In this document: positions 26,944 through 38,033 of the stretch, piece by piece
How positions within the stretch are numbered: position 1 is the stretch's first letter
How the letters are laid out: each line of letters opens with the position of its first letter
NCBI GenBank assembly: GCA_018806915.1
Contig: JAGKQI010000100.1
Coordinates: 248,001-312,000, forward strand
Reading direction: 5' to 3'
DNA: 64,000 bases
DNA from: Phytophthora colocasiae
Lineage: Eukaryota > Oomycota > Peronosporomycetes > Peronosporales > Peronosporaceae
Position numbers and translations under genes: made by a program
The notes under the pieces: generated by a model
The model's input: the letters and a program-made list of their open reading frames with translations, nothing else
The model's database searches: none
What the model was told of the DNA's origin: nothing

Positions 26944-29475
26944 TCACTCCTGTTCGCAGTCACAATCGCTTTTCTCGTCGTCGCCATCCTCTCCTCCCAC
27001 TTCAAGGCGAAGCTCCCGTCGAGTTTTCTTGCGTTCACTAGCCTCTTGACCAGGACGACGCAGTACAACTCGCTTACCCAAGGTAGGTGAAATTGTTTCC
27101 CCGTTTCCAAAGTCCTCATGCCAGATAGCAAAACATGGCTTTGCTACTCCCTTGTACTCACGACGGATTTTGTTGCAGAGCCAAAGTTTCGCATCGTCGA
27201 GCGAGCATCGCTCACAGAAGTACGTAGTCGCGTACGATTTCTTTTTCTTGTCTGTGCGAAGCAAAGCACAGACTTTACATGAGCGTTGACGACGTTTCTG
27301 AATTCCACTCACCGTCACCCAATCTTCAGATTGCTCCGATGCATGAACGACCCGCGCGCCCTTGCGCTTCTGAATAGTAGGTGGCGGCGTCACCATCACA
27401 CCACCAAAATCCGCTGGTCTCAATTGCAGTATCTGGTTTTGTAGGACGCGATACCATTTACACCTGGACATGGCATTTCTTTCAAAGATCCTTGCCGCCT
27501 CTCGATGCGATATGTACGAGTTCACTCAGGCATGATATACGAAGCCCAAAAAGAGACTTTTGTAGTACTTGACAAACTTTGTAGACATCTGAAGCGAATA
27601 CCGCTGGAGACGGAGTTGATCATGGACATTAACTCCGCCCATACCTCGTTGGTAGTCACAAACAGCGGCTGGACAAGCTACAGTGATATCGCCGATCTGC
27701 TTAACGTTCCTTCCAAATCGTAGCTGAGACCATTGTTGCCCCTGTGCACAAGTAGTACCCAGGCCCACCAGTGAAATACGACTTAACTCGGAACGGATAC
27801 AGAGCGTGAGAAAGTGAATGAGCCTCTTGGAATGTTTGCAGGACGCGTCTGTCGCGACTCCTTCACGGCCTTGTCGAACCCAAGGCGGTTGGGTATCACC
27901 GTGCCAATAACGTACACATTCATTCGGAGCAGTTCAACGGCAAGCAAGAAAAACGAATAGAATCTGTCAATAACGACAATATGCCACGGGAGCCTCCCAT
28001 TAGCGCTGTCTAGGACATTTTTCAAGTTTCGAATAACTGCCACCGCTCCAGTCTTGTTGTCAACAGATGCAGTGGTGCCGTCACCTCCATTGCGTTTACC
28101 CGCATAAAGCTCGAATCTATGCAGATACGACATTCACAGTTAGATATTCGCATCAACGTCGAGGGTTACGACATAATACAACAAACCTGTGGCAGTAGGC
28201 ACTTCTAGAGTCGCACATCATAAATATCTTTGACCGATAACGATGGGGCTTGTCAGGCATAAACATGCGGGTAGTGTTACGCCTAGATGTGGAGGGCAGG
28301 ACACCTTCATCAAAAGAAAATGAAGAAGATAGAGTCCACCCGGCAAGGAAATGTTCCTGTATCTTGTCACACACAGGGCGAAGCTCCCAAAGCTTGTCTC
28401 GGTTTCTTTCTGCTTCATTGCCAGTGAAGTGCAGATCGCGAAGTATATCCTGACAATGGTTACGTGCCATGTACCGTCCGAAAGTTCCAGCTGGAACTGC
28501 ACCATCCTCAACCATGGACCAGTGAGCAGTGAAGCGTTACTGAGGGCACAACATGCGCGCGACTAGAAGGCCGATCATCTGCAAAATTTCATGGGTCTGG
28601 TATCCCTTCTTCATCTTCAAGCGCCTATGAATTTGCTTGGTCGTCTCACAGCGATGACTCGTCTGCCTTGCTTGAATCGCATGAGCGCGTTTGTTAATTT
28701 GCTGAAGGTTGTAACGGTTTGTTTCATCGCAGATCATGACCCACAGTGACTTAGGCATGAAGTAGAAGAGAGTGAGAAGTCGTGAGTGGGCAACCGCTAG
28801 AAGTTCGGGGACTGGTCGCGCCTCTTCGTTCTTCAACCCGGGGTATGCAGGCATGTCTTGCTCAAACTCTGAAGATTCCGAAGACCACTCCATGGCACGC
28901 AACGCTGCCTCTCGCTGTTTCAATGATTCTTTATTTGATTTGTCCATGTTGAGAGAAGCAATGAAAGCTTTGTCCAATCTGGACCGCGCCATCATCGGAT
29001 AGAACATCACCTTCATCTTCGCTACCGTAGTCATCGGCTCTAGGATTTTCATCGTCGAAGTCATCAATTCATTCGTCGTCACTCTCACCGGTGCTGAAGC
29101 TCTCATACGAGCTACAATTCTCGTCGTCTGGAACGATGTTGACGTCCACCTTCACGTCAATCCGTGACCGTATTACTCGTCTAGAAACGGCGGGTTCTAC
29201 GTCTCGATCAGCATCACTATCGACACCTGAAGCCTCGGACAGCATCTGCAAGCTCGCGACAGCTTCTTGGTGCGACTCATCAACTTGTATGTCACCAGGT
29301 AGAAGATCAAACGCCCTCGAAACGGCATGCTGGGAAAGATCACCAACCTCAGGCGAACTCGACTCCGGTCTGAACAATTGTCCAATGTATTCTGTGAAGG
29401 CTCCGTATTCGTGTTGATCTGAGAGGCGCGCACAGGGTCCTCTGCGTTTTCTTCCTTGTCCTCACGATTCAGCAA
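26944..29475 (-). pseudogene. piggyBac-type transposase, broken
   Basis: Read from right to left. An acidic N-terminal part (29475-28540) contains KSLWVMICDETNRY and KKGYQTHEILQMIGLLVARM. At 28515-28153 is the DDE_Tnp_1_7 core start (FGRYMARNHCQDILRDLHFT, DKLWELRPVCDKIQEHF, FDEGVLPSTSR, KPHRYRSKIFMMCD). At 28133-27783 is the second catalytic block (HIVVIDRFYSFFLL). At 27768-27526 is GMGGVNVHDQLR. At 27525-26944 is the C-terminal zinc-ribbon-like tail (CKVCALL ... YFCERC ... LWLC). At least five frame or stop breaks; autonomous activity is unlikely. Confidence 0.85.
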
Positions 29476-29941
29476 ACCAGCTTTGAGCGCATATTCGACT
29501 ACTGCTCTCTCGCCTACAAAAACCTGTGCGCGCCATCAGGACTCGAGTAGCTCCATTCCCGAGCTAACCCACTTGGTCGTATCGTGGACCAACTCACAGC
29601 CTTCAGTTGACGCCAGAAATGTCCAAAATCGATGTCACGTGCCACCTCGGCGGCGGATTCCTTTGTTCTGCTGGTTGATCAGATGCGCGCCATCGCGCTT
29701 ATTCTCAAATGAATGGTTTGCGTGGCTGTTGGCACCTGGATTCTTTCCCGCTTTCAAATCATCAAGATATTAAAGTCCTGTGATTTGAAGGTGTTCCAAA
29801 TTTCCTCTAGCATCTTATGCTCCAAATTTGACTTGATGAAAGTATTGCCCGAGCCATTGTCTATTGTTAATCGCGCTATGTCGTAAGTTACGACATAATG
29901 ATTTTGCTATGACGTAAGTAACGACGTTGGGAACCGAGGGG
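29476..29941. other. piggyBac right-end noncoding region
   Basis: Between the transposase start and the right terminal repeat. Near the end there are subterminal palindromes: ATGTCGTAA-GTT-ACGACAT (about 29877-29895) and a related TATGACGTAAGTAACGACG (about 29909-29927). The left side (26622-26943) has no equivalent that I can see. Confidence 0.55.
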
Positions 29942-30860
29942 TTAATACTTTCTCTACTATGGTATTTCACAGCAAATGAAACAATCCCGCCTTGCTTTCT
30001 CGTTCGGTGGCAAGGAATTGTGAACCGTTACGTGCTGTACAAATAACGATTGCGCGTATTCTTGACGATGCAAAATGAAAAGTGATCATATTAGTAAAGC
30101 CATCCTCCTACTCGATAGCTAATGATCAATTCTAGAACACTCGAAGCTTCACCAAACGAATCATCTGCTGTGCGAGTTGCTGCTGTCCTGTCCGTTCAGA
30201 TTGGAGCAAATCTTCTTCTAGAACTCCGACAGTACAATCGAGTGAGTGCCGGGAAAACTGGAATCAGTATCGTCCAGAAAGGCCTTGCAGTACGACCAAA
30301 GGAAGCCGATGGGATAGGAGTGCCAGACGTGAAAATTATTATCCAGCGTCAACATTTCCAAGCTTTACAAAACTTCGTGTTAACAATTAGCGCTCAGCCT
30401 GAGGATGATGAGAATGTGTGGTATCGCCCAATGCTAGCTATGCTCAGACTACGATATGGTTGCTTTTCACGCCTTCGTTCAAGTGATTTTCTGCTTTAAG
30501 ATCCTCCGAAGCCAGCAGGATGGAAAGCATCGATGCTGCCGTTATGGTGGAGACATACCCTGCGGGAATGGAAACGAATTCAGTGGCCAGATCGAACGTT
30601 GCTGTTCAATAGAATACGAGAGCTACAATTCGCATTGTTTAGCCTAATTTGGTGGAGCACGATGCCAGAGTTTCACGTTTTGAAAGAGCATGGGGCTGAA
30701 ACAACCTTGACACCTTTGGGATCAGGCCCGATACCACTTCGAGACCTGTGCCGAAAACCGATTTTTTTGCTTTGCAAATGTTCTGGACGAAAACCACAAT
30801 TGGCCAACGTCTGCTGCCTTTTTCAGCAAGGTTTGGACAGCTCTGAGGGTAACAGTTAGA
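29942..30860 (+). pseudogene. LINE fragment 3 (C-terminal RT region and tail)
   Basis: Directly after the TTAA one frame reads LSLLWYFTANETIPPC, then FLVRWQGIVNRYVLYK, the conserved 'WY-x-TA' block downstream of RT in L1-type elements. At 30122-30499 another frame gives VRPKEADGIGVPDVKI and QRQHFQALQNFVLT. Further LINE-like tails follow in other frames (WPDRTLLFNRIRELQFALF near 30580). About 230 bp near 30040-30270 do not fit the LINE and may be a small insertion. Confidence 0.7.
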
Positions 30861-31084
30861 TCCAGAATAGTTCCACATGATGTTTTCCTGCTCTATCGAC
30901 AATTGACTCAAGTATTTCGTCGAGTACTTCCAATCTCTCGAGATGGTGGAATTCAAGCCAGGGCTGCCGAAAATGGCATGACAATAATAATAATGGTCAT
31001 ACATATCATTCATAAATATATGGTTTGACGATGGGCCATAGAATGTCATAATGTATGTAACAACCCTTTTAAACAGAATAATGT

Positions 31085-31453
31085 ATGCAAGTTTCACAGC
31101 AAAACTATGAACCCCACAGAACCAACCGTTTACTGGAGTGTGGTTTGTCTGTTGTCGTTTGTCGTTTTGCTGTCAGTGGTGAAGCCGTGCCCGGGTCGGA
31201 CGACGAAGAGAGCTCATCGTTCGTTGAGCGCCTTCAACAGCGCCGGGAGCTGGCGGAGCAAGAGCAGAATTACATGCTGCTCCGAAGTATTCCTCCCACG
31301 TCGAACATCGTGGAGAGGTTCTTTAGTATTGCCCGGACGACATTCGAGCAAGAACGTAATAGCCTTCAACCAGCGACGCTCTAGCAGATCCTCTTTCTCC
31401 GGCGGAATGCAAGCTACTGGGATGTAGGCACCATTGATAGTCTCCGAAGTTAG
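31085..31453 (+). pseudogene. hAT transposase C-terminal dimerisation fragment
   Basis: The frame contains RSIPPTSNIVERFFSIARTT then FEQERNSLQPATL, matching the hAT C-terminal block 'P-x-TS-x-x-VER-x-FS'. An in-frame TAG (31382-31384) interrupts it, followed in the same frame by QILFLRRNASYWDVGTIDSL and a final TAG (31451-31453). There is no upstream transposase body in the right orientation next to it. Confidence 0.75.
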
Positions 31454-32621
31454 CTAGCATAATGTCATTATGTATGTCTGAAACCTCCTGCATCACATTA
31501 TTTCGGTAGATGATTCTGCTAACCCCTCACCATTATTTATCTATCGTTGTCGCTCTTGCTAAAAAAAATTTCCATAATCGGCAGCCCTGATTCAAGCTAT
31601 CGAATATTCACTTGCGCCGCCCGTTTTTGGGATGGCTGTCGCTGCCTCAGATCCTACAGAGCACACAGTTCGGTTCTTCCCTGGATTGCGGACTCACGAT
31701 TGGAGCAAACTTCTTCAAAAAGTACCTGAATTGATGCATCACCCGCTAGAGGATTTGGGATGTCCTCGGCAACGAACACATCAAACGTTGTCCAGCTTAC
31801 TATCGCTCCGAGGGTTCTTACTTCCTGTGGTGCGTGATGTAATGTTGCGATTGTATTTCGGAGACTTAATTGTGGGCTCACTCCTGAAATCACCCAATTC
31901 GACAATTCATTCAAGAATGTGTGCGTCCAAGTTGCCACTCGATTGAAACAGATGAGCATCGTTTTTTTTTTTTTGCGTGTCCAACATTGGCTTCAACATG
32001 GCACCTGATATAGACTCCATGGAAATGTTTCTTTCGATCGTCATTGACTTGGCGAGTTGTTGCTTTTTCCGCAGCCTCGTGATATTCAAAGAACCTGGAG
32101 GGGGAACCACAAAGTACTTCTTATATTGTAGAAAGTTCAAACAGCTGTTGTTTTTCATGCGGTTTGGAGACTTCGGAACGATATTTACTTCCGTCAAACA
32201 TTAGCTCAAACGCCAAAGATCGCCAACCTGCAAATTTCCTTCAAGAAGCACTGTCAATTTATCTACCATCACGCGATGGAACTAGATTGTGACCGATCTA
32301 CTTTGGAGAAGCTGACCAGAAAACTGGGGTTTGAATCAACGACGGACATAATCCCTGAACGGACAAACAACATCTGGATTCCGCAGGTTTAGTGTAGTTC
32401 TAGAATCTTGAGATAGAATCACACAGATATGAAATCCGCTAACTAGTTAATCAACTCATTTTCTTCTACTTCAGTGTGTCTTAGATCTTCAAGTATCACG
32501 TGCTTGTCGAGAGGGAGACGGACGTCGAACAGGGTTCGGACAATATCCATTGTTAATTGATTGTCAGGTTGACTTTTCAATCAATCACTAGTGTAACAAT
32601 ATCAATATCGAGGACAATCAA
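31454..32621. other. Unassigned AT-rich interval
   Basis: Short ORFs on both strands (for example 31632-31946 plus, 31907-32197 minus) resemble nothing I recognise and lack shared frame with the hAT relics. Around 32540-32640 the sequence is AT-rich with repeated CAATCAAT and CAATAT motifs that recur at 32880-32975. Confidence 0.4.
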
Positions 32622-32903
32622 TTGCAATACGGCAATATAATTGTGTTGAAGTTGATAATAGAACCCCACGTCACTGAAGAACTCAAGGGAGAGCGGTTTG
32701 TTCTGGTATTTGATGGTCTCACTGACAATGGAGAGCATTCTTTAGCTATATTCGTAGTCACACGCAAGGGTTGGAGATTTCTGGCACTTTCATCTTTCTT
32801 GCATGAATTCAGTATGACTGCAGATGAGCATATCCGCTTCCTCGATCTCCTACTGGACCAGTATCAGCGCAAGAGATTCTGGTATTCTTCTACACAATAT
32901 TGA
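32622..32903 (+). pseudogene. hAT transposase central fragment
   Basis: A 93-aa frame includes FVLVFDGLTDNGEHSLAIFV and SMTADEHIRFLDLLLDQY, resembling the 'L-x-x-DGW-T...H-y-l-A-i-f...' catalytic-core region of hAT (BED-type) transposases. The C-terminal hAT fragment lies upstream of it (31085-31453), so these are two different relics or a rearranged one. It directly precedes the Argonaute sequence. Confidence 0.5.
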
Positions 32904-33010
32904 TCAATTTGTAGTAGATATTGCAAGTTTTCAATCAATCAATATTGTAAGGAACAATTTTTACAATATCAATCTTTTTTTTTCAATCCCTGGACGTCGT
33001 ATTCAGGGAG

Positions 33011-34064
33011 GTGGGGCAAACACCACGTTTATCACGCTCTTTGGTGCGAAAGGTTATTGATGCCGCGTTAAGTCAGTACCAATCCGAGTTTGGAGGAATC
33101 TGTGTCGTCCACGATAGCGTAGCCGCTATCTACGTCCCTTCCAGGCTTCGATGGGACTCCAAGACTTTCGCCAACATTAATCCTGATGATTTTCAGCCAA
33201 CGCCATCAGCCTCAGGGAGTAATCATCGTACCTTTTCCATGACGATTCAGCTGGTTGAAGCAATCGTGACGGGAACACTAGCGGATTACTACAAGAACCC
33301 GGACGTGAACATTATGCCTGTACTGCAAGCTCTCAATGTCGTGGCGTGCCATCTCGGTGCTCAACGTCTGACGAATATCGGTCGAAGGTTTTTTTCGATG
33401 AGGAATCCAACTCCACTTACGGGCGGAAAGGAGCTGTGCTGGGGATACCACCAAGCTATTCGTATTGGCGATTGTAAGCTACTGATGAATGTGGATCAGA
33501 AAGCTACGGTGTTCTATACTCCAGGTGAGTTGATGGGGCTTGTTCTACCTATGGTGGATCCACAATCCGTTAACGACACCCGAGGTTTGTCCGACCGCGA
33601 CAAGAGGAAACTGGAGTCTGTCGTGAAACGTCTTGAAGTTGTCCCTATTCACCGCAAAGGCTGGAAACGTGCCATCTATGGTATTAGTGAACAGCCTGCG
33701 AACCAGACCATGGTGGATATTAGAGGTGAGCACATGTCTGTGACGGATTATTTTCTCAAGAGCTACAACGTGACTTTGAGATATCCGTATCTGCCGTTAG
33801 TCAATGTGGGGAGAAGAGAAGTGGAGAAGGAGACGTGGCTGCCTATTGAGTTGTGCAAGGTGGCACCAGGGCAGCGCAGCAAAAATGTCACTGATGTAGA
33901 TACTGCGGAAATATTAAAACAAACCGGTCAACCTCCGCGTGCTCGTCAGATCAACACCAAGAAGCAGGTCCAGCAGGCTGGCTTTGAAAACGACCCGTAC
34001 CAGGCTGCGTTTGGCGTGCAAGTGGATCAGAATTTCGTGAAGATTAAAGCGCGCGTGATGGATC
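33011..34064 (+). pseudogene. Argonaute piece 1: N-terminal, linker-1 and PAZ domains
   Basis: The ORF begins at a GTG and is open upstream, so the true start is not seen. Content: part of the N domain (VRKVIDAALSQYQSEFGG ... YVPSRLRW), linker 1 (MPVLQALNVVACHLGAQR then FFSMRNPTPLTGGKELCWGY then NVDQKATVFY), and PAZ (SVTDYFLKSYNVTLRYPYLP then VNVGRREVEKETWLPIELC). Argonautes bind small RNAs and act in RNA silencing. The frame is cut at 34064 by the Copia 3' LTR. Excising that element (keeping one GGATC) joins in frame to 39442. The N-terminal start may have been lost next to the hAT relic. Confidence 0.88.
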
Positions 34065-34244
34065 TAACGGAGCGCGGATCGAACTCACTCACAAACAACT
34101 TGTTACTCTTAGGGTAACTTTCGGACTGAGGACGCACGTACGCGTGCGGACTCCCTATGCCTTTCTACCATCATTCTGCTTCTAGTTCAAGAAGCTGACT
34201 TCAACTTCACTTCGTTGTGACAAAAGATGATACGGTTTCCAACA
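34065..34244 (-). repeat. Copia 3' LTR
   Basis: 180 bp, adjoining GGATC on the outside and the polypurine tract inside. Differences from the other copy include TACTCTTAG versus TACAATTAG, CACGTACGC versus CACGTCCGC, and CACTTCG versus CACTTTG. Confidence 0.93.
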
Positions 34245-34268
34245 CGCCCTCCTCCGAAGTGAATCACG

Positions 34269-37200
34269 TCACTGAGGATGATGCTGCTTCGATAAACCGA
34301 TCATCGCACTCAGTGCTTCGAGTCTATCGCCGGCCAGTGGTTTCGTCATAAGATCGGAAGGGTTCGCGTCAGTCTTGATCTTCCACAAGTCCACGGTCTT
34401 CTTCGCCACTTGGTCACGTACGTAGTGCCAACGAAGTTCGATGTGTCGCGTCCTGCGACTATAGGTTGGATTGGTAGCCATCACGTAGGCCGCCTGGTTG
34501 TCAATTCCCATTCTCACTTTGGTCACCAAGTCTGAGAACACTTGGATTAGCATGTTGCGTAGCCCTTGGCCTTCCATGCATGCCTCGCATGCCGCAACAT
34601 ACTCCGCCTCTGCGGTCGATTGCGCCACAATAGTCTGGCGTCTTGATGCCCACAAAACTGCGCCGCCTGCCATGCAGTGCACAAAGCCTGTAATGCTCTT
34701 GCGTGTGTCCGGATCATTGCCCCAATCGGAGTCACAATATCCATCAATAATCAACCCTGGCTTCTTCTCGGCTGACTTGTTTCGGGTGTACACAATTCCT
34801 TGCGTCTTGGTACCGACAAGGTACCTGAGCACTTTCTTGGCCGCACCAATGTGCTGCTGTGTTGGGTTTTGGACGTACCGACTGAGCTGTCCAACGGAGA
34901 ACGCGAGGTCCGGCCGTGTACAGGTCGTCAAGTACATGAGGGATCCGACAAGTTCACGGTACGGGAACTTCTTGCCGTTTGCAGGCTTCTCCTTGCGTCG
35001 ATCCACCTCATCGGCTTTCACCGTCAGACGCATGTTGGTCTCCATAGGAATTCTGCTTGGGTGAGCGTCCACAAAACTGAACCGCTCGATAATATCTTCG
35101 CAGTACTTAGTCTGATGAATCTTGATTGAATCTGCATTCTGCTCCACTTGCACGCCGAGGTATGTGTCGAGAAGACCTTGGTCCTTAAGACCGTAGTCGT
35201 TGTCAAGCTGCTCAAACATCCTCTTCTTGACCTCAACGTTGTTCGTCGCGCACAAAATATCATCAACGTACAGAAGTACGATAGCGAATTCGCCGTCTTT
35301 GTCATAGAAATAAAGGCACGGCTCGGTCTCACACTGCTTGAAACCGTGGTCCAGGAACCAGCGATTCACCTCACTGTTCCATTCTCTGCCGGACTGGCGT
35401 AGCCCGTACAAAGCCTTCTCGATGATGTAAATCATGCCATCATCGTCACATGGATAACCTTCCACCTCTTCCAAATACTGCTTGATGCCTAACGCAGCGT
35501 TGAGGTAGGCTGTGTTGATGTCTCCTTGGTAGATTACTAAGTTCAACAGTATACACACAGCAACGAACGTCCTGAATGTCGCCATACATGCCACAGGAGA
35601 AAACGTGTCCGTGAAGTCGATGCCAAATCGCTGCTTGTCGCCGCGAGCAACAACGCGTGGTCGGTACCTCACCATGTATCCAAGGTGATCTGTCTTCACG
35701 TCAAAGACCCACATGGTCTTAATGGTCTGCTGGCCACTGGGTAATTCTGTGCGTGAAATCTGCCGTAGTACACCCTTGGCTTTCAGTGCAGCCATCTCTG
35801 CGTCCATAGCTTCACGCCAAAACTTAGCCTGCTTGGAACGCATCGCTTGCCTGTAGCTCTTAGGTATCTTGATGTCACTCTCACGTAGTCCACCATTACC
35901 GCGGCGATCTGCGTGCAGTGCCTTGAACGCTGAGTACACATCATAGTCCTCAAGCCGTTCGAGTTTGTGGTTCTCCGGAACTTCACGAAGTCCCGTGCGT
36001 CTCGTTGCCTCAGCAAGTTTGACTTTTGTACGCTTCTTGTCATGCGTACGACGAACCTCTTCGTCTCTGGGATGCACCTTTCCTATCAGCATCTGTGATG
36101 GAATTGCTAGTTCAGTGTTTCTGGCTGGCGCTGGCGGTTCACTCCCGTCATCACTTGCCCCGCTATCACATTGTGCCTCATGAGCGTCACTCGGATCAAA
36201 CAGATAGTCGTATTCCTCGTCCACTTCTAGGCCACCATCAGTTTCCTCAGGGAAAGAAGCCAAATCCGACCCGTGACTAGTTACTCCGGGCTGTTCATCA
36301 ACTGCATCACCACAGTAATCGTCATGTTCATCAGTTTCACTATCACCACAGTAATCGTCATGTTCATCAGTTTCACTATCTGCTTCACCACCAGCATCAC
36401 TCTCTGCTTGCGCCAGATTACTTGCAGCATCATCATCGACATCAACAGCTTCTGCATCCACGCCCTCCTGCGTTTCACACGCACCATAGTCGGGCAGTGA
36501 GCTGTTTCGCAGTATATCATCCCACAATTGGTGGTCTTCATCCGCTAAGTCACTGCTAGAACCGCTCCCGTCAACCTTTGGAACCACGCTATTTCGCACC
36601 ATGTCGTCCCACAGCACTTGCTCATCTTCGTCAAGATCATCTGCAGTCTGCATCTCGATATTACTGTCTTCACTGTCACTTTCTTCGTCGTCGAGATCTC
36701 CATCCTGAATATACTCGTCGAAAGTCTGCAGCCATTTGTTTACCTTAGTCTTGAACTCGCTGCCGTAGCGGTCCTTGTACTTGATGGACTCGTTCACCTT
36801 CACATCAGCCACGAAACCCTTCTGGTGCTCAGTAGGAAAGTATACCTGGCATCCGACAACGTCTTCTTGATAGCCGATGAGAAAGCCCACCTTGCAGTTT
36901 ACTTCCAGTTTCTTGCGCTTGGCGAGTGGCGTGTGGCAGTACACTAACGATCCAAACGTTCGGATGTGATGAATATTCGGCTTGGCACCGTACATCATCT
37001 CATACGGAGTCCGCCCTGCGCCCTTGCAGAAAACTCGGTTCTTGATGTAGACAGCCGTCTGCAATGCATGCATCCAAAATGATCTCGGTAGCCCCGAGTC
37101 GTGCATCATTGTCTTTACCATACCAATTAAAGTCTGGTGTGTGCGCTCTACAAGATTTAGTTGGGATGACTTTGGACCAACCTTGGTGTGGACAATGCCC

Positions 37201-38033
37201 TTCTTGGCATACCACCGCTCGATGGTGTTGTTGCAGAACCCTGCACCCTTGTCCGTTAGCACTTGCTTCACCGGTCCGACAACCTCATCGTGCTCATCAC
37301 TGGACTCATCTGTGCTCCACCGCCGAGTGACAACAGTGTCAACTCTGCGTCCGTGTTGCCGCTCAGCCCACGCGATGTACTGCTTCATGTATCTGTTAAC
37401 CTCGTCTTCAGACTTAGACTTGAGCAGATACGTAGTCACGAAACGCGAAAATCCGTCCATCACGACTAACACTGCACTGTACTGCGTGCCATTGTGTAGC
37501 CCAGGAATCAGTAAGTCGGCGAAAATCATGTCGTTCACCTTCGCGATATTCCGTTCTAGACTCTTCTTGAATGTCTTGCGTCTCTGCTTGCCGAAATGAC
37601 AGTCAGCGCAATCCATCTTGCCACGCTTCTTCAGCATGATGCCCTTGGCCATTCCACGATCGACCATCAGGCGAATATATTCTGGACAGGTGTGCCCTAG
37701 ACGCGCGTGCCAAACATCGATGTCCTCGACTCCGTCTGTCACCGCAAAATTTGCCACTACTTGCCTCTTCACATCAGTGGTCTTCCTGTCGACTTTGTTG
37801 CCACCAACGTTGTGCGCGGTAAAAGCCCACAGTCGATGTTCATGCACAGCCCGAAGCACTTCGATGCCATCGAACATCATACCAAACATCAAGGTTTCCT
37901 GGTCCCACGACATCTTGAAGCCATGCTCCAGTGCTTGTCCGGGTGAGAAGAGATTACATCCAGCTTTTGGTACGTATAGCACGTCTTCGAGGTACACGAG
38001 AACCATCTCTTCATCTATCACTGTAGCGAGCAC
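34269..38033 (-). CDS. pol: Copia pol: protease end, integrase, RT, RNase H
   Basis: 1254 aa on the minus strand. It begins inside the protease region (EDVLYVPKAGCNLFSPG). The GAG-pre-integrase zinc finger follows (HARLGHTCPEY ... CADCHFGKQ). The integrase core has D-D-E (VVMDGFSRF, LTDKGAGFCNN, LVERTHQT). An acidic linker has a duplicated ETDEHDDYCGD peptide. RT of the RVT_2 type follows: KTMWVFDVKTDHLG, QGDINTAYLNA, KALYGLRQSGREWN, and active site LLYVDDILCAT. RNase H closes it: GYCDSDWGNDPDTRKSITG, AEAEYVAACEA. All motifs look intact. The start Met at 38033 is artificial, since the gag-protease frame is one base away. Confidence 0.9.
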   Translation of the reverse strand: MLATVIDEEMVLVYLEDVLYVPKAGCNLFSPGQALEHGFKMSWDQETLMFGMMFDGIEVLRAVHEHRLWAFTAHNVGGNKVDRKTTDVKRQVVANFAVTDGVEDIDVWHARLGHTCPEYIRLMVDRGMAKGIMLKKRGKMDCADCHFGKQRRKTFKKSLERNIAKVNDMIFADLLIPGLHNGTQYSAVLVVMDGFSRFVTTYLLKSKSEDEVNRYMKQYIAWAERQHGRRVDTVVTRRWSTDESSDEHDEVVGPVKQVLTDKGAGFCNNTIERWYAKKGIVHTKVGPKSSQLNLVERTHQTLIGMVKTMMHDSGLPRSFWMHALQTAVYIKNRVFCKGAGRTPYEMMYGAKPNIHHIRTFGSLVYCHTPLAKRKKLEVNCKVGFLIGYQEDVVGCQVYFPTEHQKGFVADVKVNESIKYKDRYGSEFKTKVNKWLQTFDEYIQDGDLDDEESDSEDSNIEMQTADDLDEDEQVLWDDMVRNSVVPKVDGSGSSSDLADEDHQLWDDILRNSSLPDYGACETQEGVDAEAVDVDDDAASNLAQAESDAGGEADSETDEHDDYCGDSETDEHDDYCGDAVDEQPGVTSHGSDLASFPEETDGGLEVDEEYDYLFDPSDAHEAQCDSGASDDGSEPPAPARNTELAIPSQMLIGKVHPRDEEVRRTHDKKRTKVKLAEATRRTGLREVPENHKLERLEDYDVYSAFKALHADRRGNGGLRESDIKIPKSYRQAMRSKQAKFWREAMDAEMAALKAKGVLRQISRTELPSGQQTIKTMWVFDVKTDHLGYMVRYRPRVVARGDKQRFGIDFTDTFSPVACMATFRTFVAVCILLNLVIYQGDINTAYLNAALGIKQYLEEVEGYPCDDDGMIYIIEKALYGLRQSGREWNSEVNRWFLDHGFKQCETEPCLYFYDKDGEFAIVLLYVDDILCATNNVEVKKRMFEQLDNDYGLKDQGLLDTYLGVQVEQNADSIKIHQTKYCEDIIERFSFVDAHPSRIPMETNMRLTVKADEVDRRKEKPANGKKFPYRELVGSLMYLTTCTRPDLAFSVGQLSRYVQNPTQQHIGAAKKVLRYLVGTKTQGIVYTRNKSAEKKPGLIIDGYCDSDWGNDPDTRKSITGFVHCMAGGAVLWASRRQTIVAQSTAEAEYVAACEACMEGQGLRNMLIQVFSDLVTKVRMGIDNQAAYVMATNPTYSRRTRHIELRWHYVRDQVAKKTVDLWKIKTDANPSDLMTKPLAGDRLEALSAMIGLSKQHHPQ
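36308..36379 (-). repeat. 36-bp tandem duplication in Copia pol linker
   Basis: Two perfect in-frame copies (36308-36343, 36344-36379), each coding for 12 acidic residues (ETDEHDDYCGD-type). Confidence 0.9.

Larger units (their letters stand above)
26605..29945 (-). mobile_element. piggyBac element with TTAA target duplication
   Basis: The left end is TTAA (26605-26608) followed by CCCCTCGGTTCCC (26609-26621). The right end is GGGAACCGAGGGG (29929-29941) followed by TTAA (29942-29945). These are perfect 13-bp terminal inverted repeats with the TTAA duplication diagnostic of piggyBac, enclosing a decayed minus-strand piggyBac transposase. LINE coding sequence runs up to the left TTAA and resumes right after the right one. 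Confidence 0.93.

Noticed and set aside
30639..31097. Minus-strand ORF of 152 aa
   Set aside because: Overlaps the LINE tail, has a composition typical of chance frames in AT-rich DNA, and no motif was found.
32960..33060. Frame reading PGRRIQGGGANTTF just before the Argonaute piece, as a possible Argonaute N-terminus
   Set aside because: It resembles the glycine-rich Argonaute start only loosely and is in a different frame from the recognised N domain; not enough to extend the gene.
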